Positions 27,688-35,392 of a DNA stretch of 64,000 bases are shown here, one piece after another. A program made the position numbers and the translations under genes. Source of the stretch: JAUIET01 sp039111475 (GTDB lineage: Bacteria > Pseudomonadota > Gammaproteobacteria > Pseudomonadales > JAUIET01); assembly GCA_039111475.1 (NCBI GenBank), contig JBCCIP010000013.1:57835-121834 (forward strand). The letters are read 5' to 3'. Position 1 is the first letter of the stretch; each line of letters begins with the position of its first letter. Under the pieces are notes generated by a model. That model did not search any database and was not told where the DNA came from. It saw nothing but the letters and a program-made list of their open reading frames with translations.

Positions 27688-28428
27688 TCAAGCCGCTCCC
27701 GATTTTGGCGAATCTTCTGAAGAATTCGCTGCGTCACTTCGTTGCGTGACCGTGGGTATTTTGTCGATTGAGCTGATTTGTTGAGCAATACCGCCAAGCA
27801 ATTCAGACAACGCTGCGCGATCAACTTTGTTGTCATCAAGCGTATTTCTCGCGCCATCAAGCTGACGTTGCAGTTCACTTCGTACTTCCTGTAGTTGACG
27901 CTCTAGATCACGGACTGACTGGGCCATTTGTTCATCCATGGACGTTTTGGCAGCGGAGTGTGTTTTCTCCATCGCATTGATTCTGTCTTGCAGATTGTTG
28001 CTTGATTTACGCAGCTCCATACCGGAGTTTTCCACGGCGTTTTCCCGTGCTTTGGTTTCCGCACGCAACTGGTCGACAACATTGGCCATTTCTTTTTTAA
28101 TCATTGATTCCTGATCCGCAAGCTGTTTCTCCATCTTGCGATCAAGATCACTCATAGACTGTTTAAAGTCTTTGTGGACCAACATAATTTTTTGATTTAC
28201 TGCACGAAGTTGATTGCCGAACAGCAATTCCTGAACTTTGGCCATATCATCATCTGCGCCGGCGGTTGGAATACTTGCTTCCTCCTTGGCCTCTTTCGCA
28301 GTGATTTCTGCCTCAGGTCTCGATTTTGCTGCCTCAGCTTTAGCTGTATTTTTCTCTGCCTTAGAGCCTTCTTTGGCCTCTACTTCTTCGACTTCCATCA
28401 ATGCAGGTTTAGAATCATTCGGGTTCAT
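27688..28428 (-). CDS. Predicted coiled-coil protein, unknown function
   Basis: 246 aa, no signal peptide or membrane helix. Residues about 12-55 are rich in Lys, Glu and Ala and probably disordered. MAKVQELLFGNQLRAVNQKI then begins a long heptad-rich region (about 60-200) with regular charged residues, predicted to form an extended coiled coil, and the C-terminus is polar. It resembles cytoplasmic coiled-coil proteins that begin with a 'LL-G-Q/E-LR-L-Q-I' motif, but I know no function. It ends at a strong terminator and has operator-like repeats upstream. Confidence 0.75.
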   Translation of the reverse strand: MNPNDSKPALMEVEEVEAKEGSKAEKNTAKAEAAKSRPEAEITAKEAKEEASIPTAGADDDMAKVQELLFGNQLRAVNQKIMLVHKDFKQSMSDLDRKMEKQLADQESMIKKEMANVVDQLRAETKARENAVENSGMELRKSSNNLQDRINAMEKTHSAAKTSMDEQMAQSVRDLERQLQEVRSELQRQLDGARNTLDDNKVDRAALSELLGGIAQQISSIDKIPTVTQRSDAANSSEDSPKSGAA

Positions 28429-28450
28429 TGCTCATCTCGCTCGTTACAAT

Positions 28451-28479
28451 AAGTGAATTACTTGTCACTTTGAAAGTGA
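28451..28479. promoter_or_regulatory. Operator-like AAGTGA repeats upstream of the coiled-coil gene
   Basis: AAGTGA occurs at 28451-28456, inverted (TCACTT) at 28465-28470 and again at 28474-28479. The last two form TCACTTT-G-AAAGTGA (28465-28479), a 15-base palindrome with one central base. The cluster lies 23-51 bases before the minus-strand start at 28428, where a repressor or the promoter would act. The factor is unknown. Confidence 0.35.
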
Positions 28480-28531
28480 ACTGGTTACAACAAAAGAATA
28501 GAACCAATTCGCATAAACGCAAAAATATCCG

Positions 28532-28575
28532 TTAGAAAAAAATGGCAGGGAAGGGGCATAGACCGACGCCTGCCA
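28532..28575 (-). terminator. Rho-independent terminator on the minus strand without an obvious gene
   Basis: TGGCAGG (28543-28549) pairs with CCTGCCA (28569-28575). On the minus strand the stem is followed by seven T, then TCTAAC. Nothing on the plus strand would be terminated, since no T-run follows there. The nearest minus-strand gene upstream is DUF2835, more than 500 bases away. The 321-base gap (28429-28749) otherwise holds the operator-like repeats and a tandem GTGATCAAG at 28603-28620. Confidence 0.6.
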
Positions 28576-28749
28576 GACAAGAGCAAGCTGGTTGTGCGAG
28601 AAGTGATCAAGGTGATCAAGCGGTGCTCAACTAAACCAGTATGACGCAGCTTATTGCAGATTGGCTGAACAAACGCTGAACTCTTTTCGAGGCTGGAACG
28701 CAGACTTCGCGAACTTAAAGAAAACTCTCTTCGTGCCGACGGGTTTGCT

Positions 28750-29118
28750 ATGCCCACTAAAGTATCTGCCAACGCATTATTGGCGAAAACCAGCCGTTTT
28801 AAGCGTCAGCCCATTTACTGGATTCTCAGTCATCCCGTGGGTGACCTGACGGCAGTAAACTGCTATCGGGAAGAATTCCGAGGCTATCTTGCTGAGATTG
28901 ACGCCAATGGGCAGCTGATTGCCAGTGGCCCGATTCTTACAGAGGATGGCCAATTTCATGCTGGTGATTATGCAATGCTGTTGAAGGCATCTGATCTTGA
29001 GCAAGCGAAAACCATTGCCGCGGCAGATCCGTGGCTGTTGAGAGGACTTCGCACAAATAGAGTGGTGCCTTTCTTGATAGGCGACGGTGATTTGTACCGA
29101 CTAATGTCGGATGCCTGA
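28750..29118 (+). CDS. YciI-like domain protein
   Basis: 122 aa, soluble ferredoxin-like fold. The middle matches the YciI-like family: YWILSHPVGD, the REEFRGYLAEIDANGQLIASGPI segment, and EQAKTIAAADPWLLRGL. The last motif (AADP-x4-GL) is typical. Family members are small, and some act as dehydrochlorinase-like or muconolactone isomerase-like enzymes; function here is unknown. The ATG has a poor ribosome site; the frame is open 23 codons further upstream to a TGA with no better start. It overlaps DUF2835 tail to tail by 18 bases. Confidence 0.75.
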   Translation: MPTKVSANALLAKTSRFKRQPIYWILSHPVGDLTAVNCYREEFRGYLAEIDANGQLIASGPILTEDGQFHAGDYAMLLKASDLEQAKTIAAADPWLLRGLRTNRVVPFLIGDGDLYRLMSDA

Positions 29119-29340
29119 GCATTCAACCGCTTTAATGTTTGTAAGACGATTGTCTTCGTCAATTTCCAACTCGAAACTACCCCTTATACCATCACAGCGA
29201 ACAAAAGGCCTTAGGCAAGCAATAGGAAAACGTATGCGACGCCCATCCCTAGCTGTGGTGAGTACGCTTTGTGCACTTCCTTTATAGTACTGTAGCAGTG
29301 CCTGCGTTGGAATATTGAGGTAGATTCGTATTGTGCTCAT
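29101..29340 (-). CDS. DUF2835 family protein
   Basis: 79 aa. It matches DUF2835 from end to end: RIYLNIPTQALLQYYKGSAQSV, GRRIRFPIACLRPFV and DGIRGSFELEIDEDNRL. Small soluble proteins of unknown function in gammaproteobacteria. The converging overlap of 18 bases with the YciI-like gene leaves no room for an intrinsic terminator. Confidence 0.87.
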   Translation of the reverse strand: MSTIRIYLNIPTQALLQYYKGSAQSVLTTARDGRRIRFPIACLRPFVRCDGIRGSFELEIDEDNRLTNIKAVECSGIRH

Positions 29341-29565
29341 AACGAGCCGTCTTCCTTGAAATTTGCAGAGTAAGTCGTATCCTGAAACTCTTGTCTAAAA
29401 GTAAAGTACTTGTGAATCACATTCGCAAGTTTGCAGATAGCTTTGTTGCTCCCGATTGGCTGGCTTCATTAAGCCTTAGAAAATAATAGCGACGGGCAAG
29501 AAAGTGCAGTTCATTAGAGTGTGTTTCAAAGATATGTGTTTCGACAATAGGGCTTAAGGAACAAG

Positions 29566-29604
29566 ATGACGGTATGGAGCATCATAGAAGTAAATTCTGG
29601 GTAG
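29566..29604 (+). other. Possible 12-codon leader ORF overlapping the catalase-like start
   Basis: ATG at 29566 lies five bases after AAGGA (29556-29560) and reads MTVWSIIEVNSG then TAG. It overlaps the catalase-like start in another frame. It may be a leader peptide, an ATG used by mistake, or a sign that the real ribosome site is unusual. Evidence is positional only. Confidence 0.25.
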
Positions 29605-30665
29605 CATTCGTGGCGTTGAGCGTTTTTGTTACGCAATACGTTCTCGCCGAACCAGAACTGTCTTACCCTTCCGTGGATGCCAGTCTTGGTGAGTATCTGC
29701 ACTCTGATGAGCAACATCATGCTTTAGCAATTGGTGATATTGTTGAGAAGGACATTCGCGATCGTTATGCTGAATCCATTATCCAACGCGATGCGCATCC
29801 AAAAGCACATGGCTGCCCGGTGGCGCAGTTTAAGGTTCTCGATGATATTCCCGAGCACTTACAAGCCGGTGTTTTCCAGCCAGGCGCTGTGTACGACACG
29901 GTTGTTCGTTTCTCCAACGGTAGTCCTAACGCTAAACAAGCGGATGCCAAAGGCGATACACGTGGGATGGCCATCAAGCTAAGTGGTGTGGTAGGCGCGA
30001 AATTGGTCGACATAGATTCTCAAGCCGACCATCAGGACTTTCTATTGATCAGTCACCCGGTGTTTTTCGTTAATGACGCGGAAGACTATGCTGAGTTTTT
30101 TGAGATCACTGCGTCTGGGCAGTGGTGGCGATGGCTTAAATTGCCATTTGTTCTCGGTGTCCGAGGCTCTTATAACGCCTATCAAATGCTGCGTAAAAAA
30201 ATTGATAATCCATTAGCTACTCGCTATTGGTCTGTTGTGCCGTATCAATTAGGCGAAGGGAAGCTGAAACAGCTTGTCAAATATTCGGCTAAGCCTTGCC
30301 AGCCGCTGACAGCGAATGATGGTGTTTCCACAGAGCAAGATGATTACTTGAGGGCCGCAATGACGTCCACATTGGAGAGTGCATCCGCGTGCATGTCGTT
30401 TATGGTGCAGGAAATTCCCCGGGGCGATTATTCAGTAGAAGATGTCGTTTCGCGTTGGCCAGAGGATAAATCACCTTTTAATGTTGTAGCTGAGCTTCAT
30501 TTCAAGCCACAGGTATTTGATAGCGACGATCAGCTTGAGCGCTGCGAGGCCATGGCTTTTAATCCGTGGCATGGTTTGGAAGCGCATCGTCCATTGGGTG
30601 CTGTGAATCGAATTCGAAAAGTCGTGTACGACCGAATTCGCAGAATAAGACAATCTAGCTACTGA
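29574..30665 (+). CDS. Exported catalase-like heme protein
   Basis: 363 aa. Residues 1-26 form a signal peptide (FWVAFVALSVFVTQYVLA, cut after AEP region). The rest has the small catalase-related fold: RDAHPKAHGCPVAQF, with H75 or H79 as possible distal His, VVRFSNGSPNA and DTRGMAIKL, then NPWHGLEAHRPLGAVNRIR...Y with the proximal Tyr region. Such proteins can have peroxidase rather than catalase activity. Expected in the periplasm. AAGGA lies 13 bases before this ATG, which is far; an out-of-frame ATG at 29566 is better placed. Confidence 0.83.
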   Translation: MEHHRSKFWVAFVALSVFVTQYVLAEPELSYPSVDASLGEYLHSDEQHHALAIGDIVEKDIRDRYAESIIQRDAHPKAHGCPVAQFKVLDDIPEHLQAGVFQPGAVYDTVVRFSNGSPNAKQADAKGDTRGMAIKLSGVVGAKLVDIDSQADHQDFLLISHPVFFVNDAEDYAEFFEITASGQWWRWLKLPFVLGVRGSYNAYQMLRKKIDNPLATRYWSVVPYQLGEGKLKQLVKYSAKPCQPLTANDGVSTEQDDYLRAAMTSTLESASACMSFMVQEIPRGDYSVEDVVSRWPEDKSPFNVVAELHFKPQVFDSDDQLERCEAMAFNPWHGLEAHRPLGAVNRIRKVVYDRIRRIRQSSY

Positions 30666-30711
30666 TCTCCTTGTGTCCGCGCAATGTGTGTGCGCAGGCT
30701 CTTAGGAGGCG

Positions 30712-31125
30712 TTACAGACAACAAAAGTGAAAGCTGTCGTTAGCGCTGCTGGAATCAGCGTCGTCCAGTTCCTGAACGTCTTGTGCGACAGGCGTGAACT
30801 CTATACGTCTAACATTAAAAGGTGCAGTTTCAACCTTGGCGACTTGTCCAAACGGAAAGCCATTGTCACTGTCGCTGCGTTTGCTTGGCCGGTTATGCGT
30901 TTTACTCGACTGTCGTCTGTCGAGATCCAAGTGCTCTTTGTCCAGTACACTATTGCGAACTGCAATAAACAACTGCAGAGATTCTTCCGCTTCCAATCGG
31001 TTGCGATACGGCCCTTCTTGCGAACCACCTCGCGTCATGAAATACCAATGTTCATTAATCTGAACATAGCGTTCGGTTCGAAAGAAATTTGTTGTTCTGT
31101 TTTCTTCGCCAGCTCTGCGAACCAT
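30712..31125 (-). CDS. DUF6316-like protein
   Basis: The Met at 31125 has AGGAGGT at ideal spacing and gives 137 aa; a longer frame starts at 31149 but its ATG has no such site, and AGGAGGT lies inside it. The N-terminal half (FFRTERYVQINEHWYFMTRGGSQEGPYRNRLEAEESLQLFI) matches, from memory, DUF6316, a small domain of unknown function in gammaproteobacteria. The C-terminal half is low in complexity, rich in Asp and Ser, and ends FHFCCL. Two perfect palindromes lie upstream. Confidence 0.65.
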   Translation of the reverse strand: MVRRAGEENRTTNFFRTERYVQINEHWYFMTRGGSQEGPYRNRLEAEESLQLFIAVRNSVLDKEHLDLDRRQSSKTHNRPSKRSDSDNGFPFGQVAKVETAPFNVRRIEFTPVAQDVQELDDADSSSANDSFHFCCL

Positions 31126-31152
31126 GTTGACCTCCTGACTACTGCTCATGAC

Positions 31153-31181
31153 CTACTCTGAGAGTAGTACGAATATTCGTA
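31153..31181. promoter_or_regulatory. Two adjacent palindromes upstream of the DUF6316-like gene
   Basis: CTACTCT-G-AGAGTAG (31153-31167) and TACGAATATTCGTA (31168-31181, 14 bp perfect) lie side by side. On the minus strand a TTTACA hexamer precedes the second palindrome with a weak TACTAC-like -10 after it, so this palindrome would sit in the promoter spacer, a common place for an operator. The region from about 31181 to 31290 is AT-rich and holds nothing else I can name. Confidence 0.45.
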
Positions 31182-31314
31182 ACTCTGTAAATGAAGTTAA
31201 AGCAGGAATCAGGCCAACCAAGTATTATTCTTATATTTCAATTAGATAGGGTGTTTTATTTGAATCTGGTTTAATGGATATGTAAGGAAATCCGACGCGC
31301 GGTCAGGCGTTTTG

Positions 31315-31995
31315 CTATGCGGCAGGCTCAATCGCAAGCACCAGGTATTCTGGCTCTTCAGTGATCAATAGCCGTGTAGCGCCAAATAATGTGCGGTGCT
31401 TACGCAACCAATACAGGCCCGCCGCTGGAATCTGCAAGTCCACGCGTAACTCATCTTTGCCATAAAACACTGAGCCGAGCATTCTGCACTCCCTGTCAAA
31501 ATAGACCAGTATAAGTTCAGAGCGAGTTGCCGGATCATTCCAGCTTGCACGCCCCAGCAACTCACCATCAAACTCCCTAACGGCGAAGCTGCTGATTCTG
31601 GCAAAACGCGTATCTTCTGGCTCCAGCAGCAGGGCGGTCTCACTGGCATCGAAAACCTGAGACATCTTGCTGAGCTCGCTGGCAACATCCGTCAAAGGAA
31701 ATGCAAACGCACCATCGTCATCTGGTGCAGCGCTCCAACTGGATTCCACGTTTGGGGTACCGAACAAATGACCGGCAATTGCAGGAAACCATACTTGTAT
31801 TTTCTGGTCGGCTAGCGGGTCCGGCGACAACGGTCTGCGTTTTTGGTCCACACTAACCACTTTTGCGATTGCTTCGCGATCGTCATCAATGGCGATCGCA
31901 GCGTATTGATTGCTGGCGCATGAAGTAATAAGGCAGAAGAGCAGCGAGGCCAGGCAGCTGAAGTATGTTGAATGACGGAAAAACGGCAAGTGCAT
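31315..31995 (-). CDS. Hypothetical lipoprotein
   Basis: 226 aa from the ATG at 31995 (a TTG one codon earlier is less likely). A signal peptide ends in LITSC, giving a lipidated Cys near residue 26, so it is probably an outer- or inner-membrane lipoprotein. The mature part has a mostly beta-like pattern (QKIQVWFPAIAGHLFG, ELILVYFDRECRMLGSVFYG, LYWLRKHRTLFGATRLLITEEPEYLVLAIEPA). I do not recognise the family. It lies downstream of mltD across the MITE-like element. Confidence 0.65.
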   Translation of the reverse strand: MHLPFFRHSTYFSCLASLLFCLITSCASNQYAAIAIDDDREAIAKVVSVDQKRRPLSPDPLADQKIQVWFPAIAGHLFGTPNVESSWSAAPDDDGAFAFPLTDVASELSKMSQVFDASETALLLEPEDTRFARISSFAVREFDGELLGRASWNDPATRSELILVYFDRECRMLGSVFYGKDELRVDLQIPAAGLYWLRKHRTLFGATRLLITEEPEYLVLAIEPAA

Positions 31996-32020
31996 CAAAA
32001 CCTGAAAATTGAACTGGTAG

Positions 32021-32253
32021 TACCCCTACACAGAGATTTTGAGCGATGCAGTGGTTCTGCCAGTGTTGCTGGCAAGAGCGCGTCTCGCCGGCAGTGGCGC
32101 AACGCGGTCCAGGCACGCCGCTGACAGAGCAGCCCGCAGGAGGCTCCTATGGCTTCCCGCAGCCGCGTTGCAGTGCTTGCAAAAGACTAAGCACTGCGCC
32201 TTGCTGCAAAAAGCCAAGAGCGCTGAATCGGTCAAAATCTCTGTGTCGGGGTA
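32021..32253. mobile_element. MITE-like element with 33-bp terminal inverted repeats
   Basis: The ends 32021-32053 and 32221-32253 are inverted repeats, 29 of 33 bases matching, with a perfect 15-base core (ACACAGAGATTTTGA). The outermost bases are TA-CCCC and GGGG-TA, so the element is framed by TA, as expected for a TA target duplication of the Tc1/mariner-IS630 type. Inside are further perfect hairpins: 32058-32063 with 32069-32074, 32099-32107 with 32163-32171, and 32170-32178 with 32189-32197. Short ORFs exist on both strands but look like by-products. It fills the gap between mltD and the lipoprotein gene. A structured RNA is the main alternative. Confidence 0.6.
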
Positions 32254-32270
32254 TTAGGAAGTATAAGGCT

Positions 32271-33890
32271 TCAGATCGCGTTGCGCACGTCCACATACAG
32301 AGTGAGAGATTGGCCTGGTCGCAAAATACTGCTTTTACGGATGCCGTTCCAGCGGCTGATGTCGTCGGTCGCCACTCGGAACCGTTGTGCGATCCGCGAG
32401 AGCGAATCACCACGGCGCACTTTATAACCGACTTTCCGAATAATATGCCCGGCGTTTGCTTGCGTTTCAGTCGTCCAGATTTGTAAGGTCTGGCCTTGGC
32501 GCAAAGGATCACGAGGTACCATGCTGTTCCAGCTGGCCAGTTGTTTCACTGATACCTTGTAGCGCTTCGCAATACTCCAAAGGCTATCTCCTGAGCGAAC
32601 CGTATACTGTATTTTGCTGCCTGAACCGGCAGAGCGTGCTGCTTTTCTTGCGCGGCGTTGTGAATCGCTGAGGGCATATTGCGAATCATTTTTCATTGCG
32701 GTGGGAATCATTAGCGATCTATTCACCCTGATTCGATTACTGCGCAATTTATTTGCATCCTTTATAACCGATACCGACGTATTGAACTTATGCGCAATTG
32801 TGGACAGCGTGTCACCCGAACGAATGCTGTAGCGTTGCCAGCTTACCCTCTCTATGGCCGGCAAGGTCGCTAACGAGCTAACGAACAAACTGGCCTTTTT
32901 TGCAGGAACAAGTAAGCGGTGCGGGCCATCCGGAGGTGTTGCCCATCGGTTAAGCCCCGGGTTCAATAAGTAAATCTCTTCCATACCAAGCCCGCCCAGT
33001 GCGGCCGCTTGTGCAATATCAAGCTGTGACCCTATTTGTACGATGGAAAAATAGGCGTCATCCGCAATCTGATTGAATACCTGGCCGTTGGACTCTTTCT
33101 GCTGCAGCAACTCGGCAACGGCGAGAAGACGCGGCACATACATTCGCGTTTCTCTGGGCAAGCGTAGATTCCAGAAGTCAGTCGGCTTGCCCGCGCGCTT
33201 GTTTCGTCGAATCGCCTTCCTGACGTTGCCTTCACCTGTATTGTAAGCTGCCAGGGCCAGCAGCCAATCTGCATTGAACTCCTCGTGCAGGTCCCTAAGG
33301 TAGGCAATAGCACCTGCGGTGGAGGCAACAATGTCTCTGCGCCCGTCATACCACCAATTTTGATTCATACCATAGCGCTTACCCGTCGCACCAATAAACT
33401 GCCACATTCCTGACGCGCGCCCATGGCTGTAAGCAAATGGGTCAAACGCGCTCTCCACTATAGGCAATAACGCAAGTTCCATGGGCATATTCGCTGCTTC
33501 CAGCTCAGTGACTACGTAGTGCAGATAGCGCGATGCGCGCCGACTGACGCGGTCCATGTAATCTGTGTTTCGCAGAAACCAGCGCTTTTGTGCCGCTATG
33601 CGTTTGTTGTCCTGTTTGGGAATTTCAAATCCTTGTTCTATGCGCGTCCAAAGATCTGCGTGCCTATTGACGGGCAAATACTGCTCAGCTGTCGCCGGAT
33701 CCTGCAGCCAGCGATCGGCCAGCTCGTCTTCTGGTTCACAATGAGGAGGTTGTGAAGCAGTGTCCAGAGCCAGAACGGGTTCGGGAATAGCGGATTCTTT
33801 GCCCAATTCAGAGCTTGGTGGCAGGCTACAGGATGCGAGAAGTACCATAATAGATATAGATAGTATCTGTAAATAATTGTTTTTATTCAT
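32271..33890 (-). CDS. mltD: Membrane-bound lytic murein transglycosylase D (MltD-like, LysM)
   Basis: Cleaves peptidoglycan glycan strands from the periplasmic side. The ATG at 33890 gives 539 aa and a lipoprotein signal with LLASC (Cys about residue 21); the longer frame to 34049 is not signal-like. The transglycosylase domain has ALLPIVESAFDPFAYS with the catalytic Glu, SHGRASGMWQFI and LAAYNTGEGNV. Three LysM domains follow (YSIRSGDTLSTIA, YTVRSGDSLWSIA, YKVRRGDSLSRIA), ending the protein. The neighbouring methyltransferase, rnhA and dnaQ fit a known gene order; the usual gloB is absent between. Confidence 0.93.
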   Translation of the reverse strand: MNKNNYLQILSISIMVLLASCSLPPSSELGKESAIPEPVLALDTASQPPHCEPEDELADRWLQDPATAEQYLPVNRHADLWTRIEQGFEIPKQDNKRIAAQKRWFLRNTDYMDRVSRRASRYLHYVVTELEAANMPMELALLPIVESAFDPFAYSHGRASGMWQFIGATGKRYGMNQNWWYDGRRDIVASTAGAIAYLRDLHEEFNADWLLALAAYNTGEGNVRKAIRRNKRAGKPTDFWNLRLPRETRMYVPRLLAVAELLQQKESNGQVFNQIADDAYFSIVQIGSQLDIAQAAALGGLGMEEIYLLNPGLNRWATPPDGPHRLLVPAKKASLFVSSLATLPAIERVSWQRYSIRSGDTLSTIAHKFNTSVSVIKDANKLRSNRIRVNRSLMIPTAMKNDSQYALSDSQRRARKAARSAGSGSKIQYTVRSGDSLWSIAKRYKVSVKQLASWNSMVPRDPLRQGQTLQIWTTETQANAGHIIRKVGYKVRRGDSLSRIAQRFRVATDDISRWNGIRKSSILRPGQSLTLYVDVRNAI

Positions 33891-34006
33891 ATAACCAACA
33901 GCAATTACAATGACTGAAACTGGAAACAACCGCTCATAAGTAGTATAGATGCAAGCGCTGCTTTGGGCTAAAAGCGATTTAAACAGACAGTGTTTCCACG
34001 CCTGTA

Positions 34007-34023
34007 CATCGAACGATTCGATG
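34007..34023. promoter_or_regulatory. Palindrome between mltD and the methyltransferase
   Basis: CATCGAA-CGA-TTCGATG, seven-base perfect arms around three bases, in the middle of the 217-base divergent region. It could be an operator for either gene or a hairpin in the methyltransferase leader. I see no strong promoter in this gap. Confidence 0.3.
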
Positions 34024-34107
34024 GTAGCCTGAGCCTGAACGGCTCGCATTGCGATGCTCGCGACTTACAAAAGTAACAGAGCGCGATGGTAATCGCCAGT
34101 TGTTCAA

Positions 34108-34938
34108 ATGTCATATAAAGTCAGTGTGCAATGCGGCACGAGAGCGTTTGAGGTACCATCAGCGCCCATGTTTCACAAAGCGTTACACAAAGAACAGCAA
34201 ACAGCGGCACGCTGGCTGTATTCGGCAGCTGGGCAGCTTTTTATGCGCGCTGAACAACGGACTATAGATCGACTGTTACGGCCATTATTTGGCGTTCACT
34301 TGCTGCAATTGGGCATACTGCAACAAACGGAATTATTTCAGGCCAGCCAGATAAATCACTGCTTTGCGCTGTCACCCAAGGCCACCGCTGGCGGTGTTTA
34401 CGCGGCGCTGAGCGATTACTCGCAATTGCCGCTAGAGCAGCATAGTGTCGATTGTTTGTTAGTACATCATGTACTTGAGTTTGCGGAAGATCCGCATTCA
34501 ATTCTTCGGGAAGCCGCTAGGGTTGTGCGTCCCGAAGGCGTGATTGTGGTCGTGCTTTTCAACCCATGGAGCATGCTGGGTCTGCAACAAAAGTTGTTTG
34601 GACGATGGCAGAAAAAGACCTGGACCATGGCGTCACCTGGTAGTTCCAAACTATCCGATTGGCTGAGATTGCTTGATTTTTCTGTAGACTCTGTAGAACA
34701 TTGCTGGCATTTGCCGATCATACACCGACCGGCATTGGCCGAGAAAATGCTTAAATTCGAACGCCCATTGCACCGCATAACACGCCCATTTGGAGCAAGC
34801 TCAATCGTCTGCGCAAAGAAACGCAGCAGCACGTTTACGCCGGTTCGCCGGCGATGGTCGAGCTTAGCTCCTGGCCTGAGCGTACCCATCATGACGCCAA
34901 GCACACGAGCGGCGAGAGAAACAATCAGCAATGACTGA
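34108..34938 (+). CDS. Class I SAM-dependent methyltransferase
   Basis: 276 aa if the ATG at 34108 is used; the ATG at 34168 (MFHKALHKEQQTAARWLY) better matches relatives, which start just before the 'G-x2-L-x3-E' helix. The SAM-binding fold is divergent at motif I (HLLQLGIL), while the DYSQLPLEQHSVDCLLVHHVLEFAEDPHSILREAARVVRPEG segment is the conserved methyltransferase domain 11 pattern. Substrate unknown. It overlaps rnhA by eight bases, so the two are translated together. The last 40 residues are basic and low in complexity. Confidence 0.8.
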   Translation: MSYKVSVQCGTRAFEVPSAPMFHKALHKEQQTAARWLYSAAGQLFMRAEQRTIDRLLRPLFGVHLLQLGILQQTELFQASQINHCFALSPKATAGGVYAALSDYSQLPLEQHSVDCLLVHHVLEFAEDPHSILREAARVVRPEGVIVVVLFNPWSMLGLQQKLFGRWQKKTWTMASPGSSKLSDWLRLLDFSVDSVEHCWHLPIIHRPALAEKMLKFERPLHRITRPFGASSIVCAKKRSSTFTPVRRRWSSLAPGLSVPIMTPSTRAARETISND

Positions 34939-35392
34939 GCTAAAAGTGGTTGAATTGTTTACCGATGGCGCCTGTCGTGGCAACCCTGGTCCTGGAGGCT
35001 GGGGGGTATTGATGCGTGCCGGTACAAATGAAAAACGTCTGCATGGCGGCGAATGGGAAACCACCAATAATCGCATGGAACTGAAGGCGGCTATTGAAGG
35101 CCTGAAGGCCCTGAATAAGCCTTGCAATGTGCGTCTTACAACGGATTCTCAGTACGTCCGCCAGGGCATTCTTAACTGGCTGGCAAACTGGAAGAAAAAC
35201 GGCTGGAAAACGGCCGCCAAAAAACCGGTTAAAAACGTTGATCTGTGGAAAGAACTTGACGAACAAAGTGCTAGACATAGTGTTGAATGGTTGTGGGTTA
35301 AGGGTCACAGCGGGCACCGGGAAAACGAGATAGCTGATGATCTAGCCAATCACGGTATAGATCAATTGGAGCGCGCACCATGCGGCAAATAG
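34931..35392 (+). CDS. rnhA: Ribonuclease HI
   Basis: Degrades the RNA strand of RNA-DNA hybrids, including R-loops and Okazaki primers. 153 aa, family length. The catalytic acids are present: D12 in LFTDGACRGNPGPGGWG, E52 in NNRMELKAA, D74 in TTDSQYV and D138 in ENEIADDLA; the basic handle KKNGWKTAAKKPVKN is also seen. It overlaps the methyltransferase before it and dnaQ after it (13 bases). Confidence 0.97.
   Translation: MTELKVVELFTDGACRGNPGPGGWGVLMRAGTNEKRLHGGEWETTNNRMELKAAIEGLKALNKPCNVRLTTDSQYVRQGILNWLANWKKNGWKTAAKKPVKNVDLWKELDEQSARHSVEWLWVKGHSGHRENEIADDLANHGIDQLERAPCGK

Noticed and set aside
30727..31161. 144-codon plus-strand ORF opposite the DUF6316-like gene
   Set aside because: Mirror of a gene with a perfect Shine-Dalgarno and a known domain on the minus strand.
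32039..32257. Overlapping ORFs of about 70 codons on both strands inside the MITE-like element (one rich in Cys)
   Set aside because: Both begin and end in the inverted repeats, no ribosome sites, no known motif; they are most likely side effects of the repeat.
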